This document shows positions 1-6,428 of a stretch of 11,269 nt of DNA, in pieces. Origin of the DNA: Neonectria sp. B-13 (lineage: Eukaryota; Ascomycota; Sordariomycetes; Hypocreales; Nectriaceae). The first letter of the stretch is position 1. Every line of letters begins with the position of its first letter. The notes under the pieces are model-generated. The model had not been told where the DNA came from and did not search any database. It was given only the letters and a program-made list of their open reading frames with translations. Where the stretch lies: NCBI GenBank assembly GCA_002682825.1, contig NOKP01000066.1, positions 60,222 through 71,490 of the forward strand. The letters are read 5' to 3'. Both the position numbers and the translations under genes were made by a program.

Positions 1-1
1 A

Positions 2-448
2 TGGACCGTGCGTTGCGAAAGTAATAAGAGGGCGATCAATTGGGGGACGGGTACCCGTCCCACTATTGATCGCCTAACAAGTAGCCACTTGCGCACGGCC
101 CTAGTATACGACAATGGCACTAGATTTGGCAATGTAAACACATTCCGGATGTGGTCGAGACCCTCAGTAGCGGTGCCTAGGCTCTCTAAGACGCGAGGGA
201 AAAACATCAGCGAAGCGGGGAGGTGGGGGATCCAAGTCTACCATGCTCCTCCCTACACAGCCGGGCGACGCGACGTGTCGGGCTCTGGCAGGTTTTGCCT
301 GGGTATGTCTCAGCGTCTACAATACGATGACGGAGTCTGGCTTTTCGTAGACGGACAAGCCAGAAATAAATTCGTATGCCTAGTTTCATTTCAGCAAGCC
401 AGCCAGCAGAAGCTAGTCGAAGCAATCGATATAACCTTCGCGCCCTAA
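2..448 (+). CDS. Unrecognised open reading frame, C-terminal part, cut by left edge
   Basis: The frame is open from the first complete codon of the window to a TAA at 446-448, about 148 codons, which is long for chance in DNA of this composition. No intron or family motif is recognised. The internal ATG at position 8 is not necessarily the start, because the frame continues to the edge. The middle is basic and rich in Gly/Arg/Ser. The last 40 residues alternate hydrophobic and polar (WLFVDGQ, then KFVCLVSFQQASQQKLVEAID) and look like a small folded strand-helix unit. The 44-base palindrome at 31-74 lies inside the frame, which would be unusual for a constrained coding exon. The stretch may be the end of a gene that begins outside the window, a remnant of one, or a chance frame. 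No function can be assigned. Confidence 0.3.
   Translation, partial: WTVRCESNKRAINWGTGTRPTIDRLTSSHLRTALVYDNGTRFGNVNTFRMWSRPSVAVPRLSKTRGKNISEAGRWGIQVYHAPPYTAGRRDVSGSGRFCLGMSQRLQYDDGVWLFVDGQARNKFVCLVSFQQASQQKLVEAIDITFAP
31..74. repeat. 44-base near-perfect palindrome
   Basis: Arms GGCGATCAAT (31-40) and ATTGATCGCC (65-74) flank an 18-base perfect palindromic core, GGGACGGG-TA-CCCGTCCC, at 44-61. Pairing each base with its mirror partner gives 20 of 22 complementary pairs, with mismatches only at 41/64 and 43/62. There is effectively no loop, so it would form a cruciform or a long hairpin. It could be an abutting terminal inverted repeat, a dimeric regulator site or a hairpin element. No flanking target-site duplication was recognised. 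Confidence 0.85.
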
Positions 449-1441
449 TAATCAATTGACCCTAATCACAGCCACTTCAGCCGAATGGTGGAGACGCATG
501 CGGCCAGGTGGTACCATCACGATGTTCCTCAGATCACAGCCTTAGAATAAGTTGGCCCACCCGAAACAGAGCTCAATTCCGCAAATCTGGATAGGTGCCA
601 ACAAAAGATGCGCATAGCTCATTGACCTGCTTCCTAGGCCCGTAGGGCTTCCATGAAATGTCAAAGCACCACATGAAGATCTCCCGAGTCAGCTCAGTGT
701 AGACACATATTTCGCTCACCTGAGGATCATAAACGATTGATCCGGACAGGGTGTTCCATTGAGTTATAACGCACCTCACCAAGTGCAAGAGGATTGCTAT
801 TAACAACGGCAACCAGACCCGGGGTAGGGGGACCAGCGACAATAGGATCTGTCAATTGAAATGCTTAGCTATGATATCTTCAGTGCGTAAAGAATATGAT
901 TGACAGTGCTGACTTCTCTCCATGTTTTCCAGGTGCTTCACTAACTGCATATAGGCAGGTCTTATATACCATCACCCCTAGTTAGGAATATCCTCATCTA
1001 CATTCCTCAGCCTCATGTCTTCCTTTCCTGCGTCCTCCATTCCAGCCCATTGAGTTTTGTATTCCAGCCAAATTTTGACGCAGCTCGAGATAATTAAAGT
1101 ATCAAGTAGCCGACCTATAATGGTGCTATGTTGGAGAGTAGCATAGCTTGAACTCTATGGGCGACCATGTCATTCCCAATCCAATAGTCATAAATCGCAG
1201 AACTCTACTCGAAGGAATGAGCTTGTGCGACTATTTGGCCCTTGGAAAATTCCTATCAAGGCTAGAAACATCTAGATGTCTCAATCGGACGACAAGGTTT
1301 CCTGCTACGACCTTTCCGGTACGCTAGATTCGTCAGGTAGACAATCTGGACAGTGTAGCCAGGTTCAGCTTCATAGCTACCGGGAAGATTACCACCGAGA
1401 AGACCAGTCCGTCCATCATTTACAAAGTAGTTTCGAGTTCA

Positions 1442-1459
1442 GGGGAGGGGAGGGGAGGG
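1442..1459 (+). other. G-quadruplex-forming run
   Basis: Four G tracts of 4, 4, 4 and 3 are separated by single A residues, followed by further GGA repeats to about 1471. This meets the standard quadruplex pattern with the shortest possible loops, which is the most stable class. It lies about 580 bases upstream of the start codon at 2036. Whether it regulates that gene is unknown. Confidence 0.75.
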
Positions 1460-1544
1460 AGGAGAAGGAGGATTTCACTATCTATACTCATTTGAGTATG
1501 GCATAACCACGCCTGCCGGGTACCAATTAAATGAGCGTCATGCT

Positions 1545-1599
1545 AGGATGGTATATACCCTTCCATCCTTGAAACCTGTGAGCTGTGTTTTGACAGCTC
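1545..1599. repeat. Two adjacent small hairpins
   Basis: The first has 7-base arms AGGATGG (1545-1551) and CCATCCT (1563-1569) around a TATATA-containing spacer of 11. The second has GAGCTGT (1580-1586) and ACAGCTC (1593-1599) around a 6-base loop. Both stems are perfect. They may be regulator dyads or part of a decayed element; short stems of this size can also occur by chance. Confidence 0.4.
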
Positions 1600-1694
1600 G
1601 GGACTTAAAGGTCTACTTTTGCCGCGAAGAGAACTGGGCACCTCTTTGCTTTGTTTACTAGAAATAATTCTTAGCATAGCCATAGACCATTTCA

Positions 1695-1760
1695 TGACTC
1701 CCGGGGGTCATAAATTGTTCTGGGAACACTTAACTGGTCTTGATCCCTGGGGACCATAAA
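1695..1760. promoter_or_regulatory. Pair of related dyad elements upstream of the gene at 2036
   Basis: TGACTCCCGGGGGTCA (1695-1710) is palindromic at 14 of 16 positions and is followed by TAAA. A related element, TGATCCCTGGGGACCATAAA (1741-1760), follows 46 bases later. The shared pattern TGA-CCC-GGGG-ATAAA suggests a duplicated site for a dimeric regulator in the upstream region of the coiled-coil gene. No specific factor is named because none is recognised. Confidence 0.35.
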
Positions 1761-2035
1761 GGTAGTAAATTATTTTCCTTCTGTTCACTTGATTATTAAT
1801 AGTTGCAGCCATAATCCTCAGGCTCTTCCTCCCTTTGTTGTCTCTCATTTTCTAGACTACCGAATAGCGCGCTCATTATGACTTGCTTTTGCAGCGCCCA
1901 TAATTACCCCGCAGCAGGTGCTATTATGACGCTTCACCTTAATCCCCATATCGCTTCCCCGCTCATCTCTCCTGTTCAAATTCCTCTTGCCTTTACAAGG
2001 AGTACTCTCTCTCAAGAAGCCCTACTACCTTTACA

Positions 2036-3319
2036 ATGACTACAACAGACCAGAGCCCGTCTGCCGAGAAAGCTGACTATTGCTTGTGTACCCTAGGCGA
2101 GAATGACCCTGGTGATTGCATGTGCAGCAATAGGCTCCTTTCCAGAAAGCCTACTACCTCTACCGTGACCATGGAAAACCAGACCCTGCTAGACGAGGAA
2201 GCAGTGTATCTTGGCCTAAGGAATGTGTTTCGAGGTGCGAACGCTCGGCTTCGCCAAGAGAAGTTGATTCGGATGGCCATTAAGAAACAGCGATGTCGAA
2301 AAGATGTCCAAAAGTTAATTGATCAATGCGGCATCAACCCTCTATGCACTTCGGCAAAAGGTCTACTCAAGAACGGAATATTCGCATCTACCGCAGCAGC
2401 AATGATCCGTTTTCCCGAGCTTTTTTCCCAATCGCCTGCCCATAATGCAGCTAGGGAAGCATCAGAGGCTGAGGCCACCATGACTGAGGAGATCGCTCTC
2501 CAAGAGGCCGTTTACGGTCGCTCAAAAGAAACCCCTTTTGGGCTAAGAGTGGTTAACGAGTCAAGTAGTATGTAACCTTGATCTATGCGGGTGGCTGATA
2601 CTGATTGGTTTTTCCCAGCTATACGCAAGCATCAAGAGTCACAGCACAAGCAGCCGACCCCAGGAGGCCAAGTCCAAATGCCGTCGCTATTTCCAGTGTA
2701 TCTACCATTTGAAACCCAACACAAGCTCATGATACAATTACAAAGATGTCTTGAGCTCATATGCTATGCTTTTGGGCAGCGCGCAATGGTTGATACTCTG
2801 CGAGAGCGCGGTTGGGTTTGTGCCGAGTTGGTGGAGCTGCATCGCTGGACTGAGGAATTCCTCCACCGGCACAAGCCTTTTGACACAGAATGTGGCACTG
2901 AGACACTCGAGAGGCTATTAAAATCAGTAGCTAATATTCGACATACTTCCGTTCATCGTATCCACACGAATTCATGGAGGATAAAGCAGTTCCTACTTGA
3001 TGGAGAGGCGCTTGCTAAGCTTCTAAAAGATAGGGAGCTGCTAAAGGTTATCACTAAGCTTCGGCTAGATGCTGAGTCAGCGTTTGAAGAGCTGGATCAG
3101 AACAAGAAGTTCTTACAGTCGCGGCTTGACGAGACTCTGTTGAGAATCGCTGCTGAGCGAGCCAAGCTAGACCAGATGGAAAAGATGGCCATTATCCAGA
3201 TGAGGGAGGAGGATCAAGAGTACCAGAGTTTGGTCGGAACGAATTTGATAAAGGCCATTAACGGAGCAGAGAGCGCTATTACAAGGGCTATTTCAGAAGA
3301 ACAAGGAAATATGAAATAG
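2036..3319 (+). CDS. Fungal hypothetical protein with C-terminal coiled coil, two exons
   Basis: Exons 2036-2567 and 2619-3319 join across a 51-base intron to give about 410 residues. The intron splits an ACT codon and the frame closes exactly. The start ATG follows a pyrimidine-rich leader (TTTACAATG). An in-frame ATG at 2171 (residue 46) has a stronger context (ACCATGG) and could be the main start. Residues 16-30 carry a CxC-x9-CxC cysteine pattern. Residues 50-80 are a basic helix. The segment IRHTSVHRIHT, in the second half, resembles a motif I recall from uncharacterised ascomycete proteins. After it comes a long charged heptad-like helix (about residues 325-395; LDQNKKFLQSRLDETLLRI is typical), a probable coiled coil. 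There is no signal peptide and no obvious membrane segment. The TAG at 3317 is followed by 57 more open codons, so the protein may be shortened. The function is unknown. Confidence 0.7.
2568..2618 (+). other. Predicted 51-base spliceosomal intron
   Basis: The donor is GTATGT (2568-2573), there are CTGAT branch candidates (2595-2605), and the acceptor TTTTTCCCAG ends at 2618. All three are canonical for ascomycetes. The length is a multiple of three, so the exons on both sides share one frame. Retention would end translation at TAA (2573-2575), with TGA (2579-2581) just behind. Confidence 0.7.
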
Positions 3320-3493
3320 TTGGATGATAGCGGTAGTGTAGATAATGTCGACGAGTCTGAGGCTAGTAATAGGGCTTGGATATCATTGAAGCTGGCGTTA
3401 ATGTATTTGAATGCTACATGTCGCCTACAACAGCAACTTCGGGATAAAAGCCCGATGGGCTCGACACCAAGCGATTCAGAACAAACAAGATAA
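3320..3493 (+). other. In-frame open extension after the TAG of the coiled-coil gene
   Basis: Directly after the stop at 3317-3319 the same frame stays open for 57 codons to a TAA at 3491-3493. The translation is acidic and Ser-rich at first (LDDSGSVDNVDESEASN), then mixed helical. It could be the original C terminus behind a nonsense change (CAG to TAG needs one transition), a readthrough tail or ordinary 3' untranslated sequence. A run of this length has a modest chance probability, so it is only suggestive. Confidence 0.35.
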
Positions 3494-4328
3494 CCACAGA
3501 TTTTCATGACTTCTGGTCTGAATTTGTGGCATTTTCCTTATGATATAATTTGATCAAATGATCTCAGGCCCTTCTGTCTACTTATTTTCATACGGGCGAG
3601 CTATCTTTTCGGATCTTCTTAACGCCAAAGCTTCCTGCTGTCAAGGCTATCTCACGTCTTCTAATTACTCGTTAAGTACGTTGTTGACAAAAGAGTCAAG
3701 TCTATTCAACGAAATAGGGTCAGAGCAAAGAGGATGCAGAGGAGAATAGCCCGAGCCATTTCGAACTCATCTCTGGGATGACACGCCGAATTATGGTCAA
3801 GGGCGGTAATTAATCTCAAGATGTGGTGTGGATGAGGCGCTATGCATGCCTCATAAAACGATGCACATGCAGTACTCATCGGTATTCCATCTTCTCGGCG
3901 TCGTGCACACGAATCTATGGTTAAAATCGCTCAGGGAATGCCTCTAGGTTCTTTTGAACGGTGTGGCAGCTTGCGCGTGGGAGGAACTGCTGATGCGGCG
4001 CTACATGCAAATGCCCACCCACTTGCAGAGGACACTGTCAGATACGGTCCCGGACCAGCCTCCTAAATCAGGCTATGACGACTGCGGAGGCCCGGCGATA
4101 CTCATGTAATACAGGTATTTCTTTAATGGGGAGGGAAAGGGGGTAATATCGTGCGAGAACTAAAGTCAGATAAGGTGCAATTACCTTGCCAAAAGGATTG
4201 CTACGATAATTGAGATTAAATGCACCAGAGGTTTTAAGACGAGAAATATAGTTCTCTTACTAAGACGCGTGGCAAGGTACTCCGGCCAAGGGCGATGAGG
4301 GTATGCTAACTTGTCTCATTGCTCATGC

Positions 4329-4354
4329 AGTTCCTGGGGGTGCACCCCTGAACT
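4329..4354. repeat. Imperfect palindrome with perfect GGGGTGCACCCC core
   Basis: The 12-base core at 4337-4348 is a perfect palindrome. It is flanked by AGTTC (4329-4333) and GAACT (4350-4354), which are also complementary, with a small unpaired bulge between. It may be a dimeric regulator site or simply a hairpin; no factor is recognised. Confidence 0.5.
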
Positions 4355-4500
4355 CACTCATCTGCATCATAATTTCGCTTCTGTGTATTCCATACCGGAA
4401 TAGTCGATTCACGAGAGGTGCAGAATATGCGCATTGTTTGTTGGTGGGAGATGCACTCAATGCAGACCCCAGCCCAGGAGACTGAGAAGGTTACCTTAGA

Positions 4501-4634
4501 GGGGTGAAATGGGGGATTGGGAGGGGGAATAAGTCAGGACCCAGATGAGAACAGAAATAAGTCAGGACTCGCACCATCGACGGCCCCCTCCCCTCCCTCG
4601 CCGGCATCATCTACCATAAAGAAATTGGGGAGGG
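4501..4634. promoter_or_regulatory. G-rich / C-rich / G-rich block with direct repeat, upstream of the EBP-like gene
   Basis: Positions 4501-4527 have four G tracts (4, 5, 3 and 5) with loops of 6, 3 and 1, a quadruplex pattern. The tract GGGAGGGGG (4519-4527) is perfectly complementary to CCCCCTCCC (4584-4592). The same C-rich block can instead pair with GGGGAGGG at 4627-4634. Between them AATAAGTCAGGAC occurs twice, at 4528-4540 and 4556-4568, with a 28-base period. The block lies about 270-400 bases upstream of the ATG at 4908, where it could affect promoter structure. This role is inferred. Confidence 0.45.
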
Positions 4635-4707
4635 TGAGAGACTAGATTCCACGGTGTACGATCGACAGGCACATCTTGTTTCATGGATATACTGCGATAA
4701 AGTCTAA

Positions 4708-4715
4708 TGACGTCA
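4708..4715. promoter_or_regulatory. TGACGTCA, CRE-type bZIP site
   Basis: This is a perfect 8-base palindrome identical to the consensus bound by ATF/CREB-type bZIP factors, which in filamentous fungi include the AtfA-type stress regulators. It stands 193 bases upstream of the EBP-like start codon, a usual promoter distance. A near copy of the half site (GCGTCATTGAC) follows at 4724-4734. Binding is not shown. Confidence 0.5.
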
Positions 4716-4907
4716 CAATATTCGCGTCATTGACCAGGTCACCGCATTTTTGAGAAACCTTGTTCCTGAGACCTGCGTCCCAACGTTACATCACCACCCC
4801 CCCCTCAACATCTTCTTTTTTATCAGGCCTCGTTGACTCAAATTTTCGTATCAGCATCAAACCAAAATCATCTCTCATAACAGCGTTGAGCCAAACCATC
4901 TCTCATT

Positions 4908-5684
4908 ATGGAAGACCCCGGAACCCCATACGCGAGCGCCATCGTCGCCGATGATCCTCAACATCCATTCTTCCCCGTCCACGTCAAGGTGCCCGGTTAC
5001 GTCGCGCTATCTACGCCGCCAGCAGTGCTACTCACGATATTTTTTTGGAGGATTGGCGGGTATCTTGGCGATATCAAAGATTTCTCTCAAGCGGTCGTAC
5101 CCTACTCTCTCCGACGGAGAAGTATGGACGGCGTCATGGTTCATTCTCTGTGGTTTCATCCATTTGTTCTTTGAGGGTGCGGTATATTCATACTCTGTAC
5201 TCAACAACAATCTACTAACATGCTCACTGTAGGCTACTTTTCCTATCACTCCCTCGATGTGGGCAGCCGCACCGATCTTTTCGGTCAACTCTGGAAGGAA
5301 TACGCCCTCTCTGACTCCCGCTACATGACCCAGGACTCATTTGTCGTCTGCCTGGAATCCGTCACGGCGTATATTTGGGGCCCGTTATCCTTTCTTTGCG
5401 CCTACTGCATCACCATCGACAATTCCCTCAGACAACCTCTGCAGCTAATCATCAGCTTGGGGCAGCTGTACGGTCTCATCTTGTACTATGGGACGTGCGC
5501 GTTTGAGGAACTGGTTCATGGTGTGATCTTGAGCCGTCCAGAGCGGTTTTACTACTGTGTCTATTATGTCTTATGCAACGCTTTCTGGTTCTTTATCCCC
5601 GGGTATTTGATCTATCAGAGCGTGCGAGAGACATCCGTGGCTTTTGCAAAGACCAAAATGGTAGCCAAGGGTGACAAGATTTAG
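4908..5684 (+). CDS. Emopamil-binding protein-like (EXPERA domain) sterol delta8-delta7 isomerase family, with apparent frameshift
   Basis: Exons 4908-5176 and 5233-5684 flank a 56-base intron (donor GTGCGG, branch TACTAAC, acceptor TGTAG). The joined length is 721 bases, one too many. Counting the T run at 5040-5046 as six instead of seven gives a continuous 239-residue protein, close to the roughly 230 residues of human EBP. As written, translation stops at 5172-5174 after 88 residues. Family residues known to matter for isomerase activity are present in order: His85 and Glu89 (GFIHLFFEG), Glu131 and Thr134 (CLESVTA), Asn205 and Trp208 (NAFWFFIPG). LWKEYALSDSRY is a family hallmark. Several hydrophobic segments fit an ER membrane protein, and the tail is lysine-rich. 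The family shifts the sterol B-ring double bond, but most ascomycetes use the unrelated Erg2 for ergosterol, so this is probably an accessory enzyme. The extra T may be a sequencing error, an allele or a true pseudogene. Confidence 0.85.
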
Positions 5685-5798
5685 AACATACCCCATAAGA
5701 AACCTGAGCTCAACCTCAATGCATGGCGAGAGAACTTGCTTTCCATATTTCACAACCTCGATTCAACCTAGAAGTATAAACTAGCACGAAAAGACCAG

Positions 5799-6140
5799 CT
5801 ACCTATCGCAGAACGTCCGTACAATCTTAATCAGCTTGCTTCTCGTCCCCCTTTCATTAAAGACCTGTCCGTGATCTAGATCCGGCGACCCCAGCACGTC
5901 CAACCCAGCATCTTTTCGAACGATATTTGTCCAATCCGCACTTTTCAAAGCCCAGTTGTCTGAACCCGTAAGATACGCCCGGATCACTTTTGTGTCGATG
6001 ACTATGTCTCTGCCAGCCAAACCACACTAACCGGACGATCTTGGGTATCTTCCTTCCACAACACGTTTTCAGCCTAAAAGAAGCGGCGGAATAGCGTATG
6101 GGAGACGCCGATATCCTTGGAACCGAAGTATCTGCAAAGA
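5799..6140 (-). pseudogene. Degenerate partial copy of the last exon of the adjacent alpha/beta hydrolase
   Basis: Read on the minus strand this matches the C-terminal ~115 residues of the hydrolase at 6429-8103, in the same orientation. It begins at YFGSKDIGVSHTLFRRFF and ends with DLDHGQVF...IVRTFC. It is broken twice. The codon for the Trp of FFW is TAG (minus strand, near 6077), and one base is missing just before the segment LAGRDIVIDT (near 6022), shifting the frame. The rest, including the catalytic-His context LDHGQVF, is still readable. Overall protein similarity to the intact copy is about 60 percent, so the duplication is old, but 6079-6130 is far better conserved. No earlier exons are recognisable upstream. 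It ends 115 bases from the convergent EBP-like gene and is best explained as the tail of a decayed tandem paralogue. Confidence 0.8.
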
Positions 6141-6428
6141 GGGCTCAGCAGGGGCGAGGTCGTAGTTCATCGGCGCCGACAAACTTGTGACGAAATAGAG
6201 GCAGTTTTTACCGGAGTGATATTTCATAAGGAGCATATTTAGCCGGGAATTAGCCACACTCCGACATAGTTTTCTATCAGCTCTGTTACCATTTCTAATC
6301 GTTTCAGTTATTGTTTCACACCGTTTTCTACATCCTATCTCATGTGCTATCCACTTTGTCAAGCCCACCCCGTGTTGCAATTTAACGATGTGCACGTCTC
6401 TCATCAGGCCCATAGCAGTGATAGGCAG
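6141..6428. other. Spacer between hydrolase gene and its pseudogene copy
   Basis: AT-rich sequence without a supported gene. I looked here for the earlier exons of the pseudogene copy (the nucleophile segment SHSYGS and the segment DPVSFLLHLPDV) and did not see them. The minus-strand frame covering 6069-6413 mostly runs through the pseudogene out of frame. The 3' end signals of the hydrolase gene should lie here, but none is distinct. Confidence 0.5.

Larger units (their letters stand above)
449..2035. other. Intergenic region, no supported gene
   Basis: No credible gene was found in about 1.6 kb. The longest minus-strand frame here (573-842) starts with TTG and shows no family motif. The region holds a G-quadruplex run (1442-1459), two small hairpins (1545-1599), two related dyads (1695-1760) and, next to the following gene, a pyrimidine-rich stretch with short AT tracts (about 1950-2030), typical of a fungal promoter and leader. 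Confidence 0.6.
3494..4907. other. Intergenic region and promoter of the EBP-like gene
   Basis: About 1.4 kb without a supported gene; the short frames at 3558-3749 and 4303-4485 have no recognisable product. Positions 3494-4300 hold nothing notable beyond three G tracts at 4128-4143. Positions 4329-4907 contain a small palindrome, a G-rich/C-rich/G-rich block, a 13-base direct repeat, a TGACGTCA site, a run of eight C (4797-4804) and a pyrimidine-rich leader with CATCTCTCAT twice (4869-4878 and 4897-4906). The second copy ends two bases before the start ATG at 4908. Confidence 0.6.

Noticed and set aside
573..842. Minus-strand frame of 89 codons with a hydrophobic N terminus
   Set aside because: It starts with TTG rather than ATG, has no recognisable motif, and no supporting introns or promoter were seen.
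3214..3507. Minus-strand frame overlapping the end of the coiled-coil gene
   Set aside because: It is a shadow of the plus-strand coding frame and of its open extension, with no family motif.
3558..3749. Plus-strand 63-codon frame
   Set aside because: Short, of ordinary composition, with no recognisable product or splice partners.
4128..4143. G-rich stretch resembling a quadruplex
   Set aside because: Only three G tracts of three or more are present; a fourth is needed.
4788..4800. ATCACCACCC as a sterol regulatory element before the EBP-like gene
   Set aside because: It resembles but does not match the ATCACCCCAC sterol element, and it lies in a C-rich run where partial matches are easy.
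5028..5288. Minus-strand frame across the EBP-like gene
   Set aside because: Antisense shadow of the EBP coding exons; the plus strand carries the conserved residues.
6069..6413. Minus-strand 114-codon frame
   Set aside because: Its right part is the hydrolase pseudogene read in the wrong frame; the rest shows no motif.
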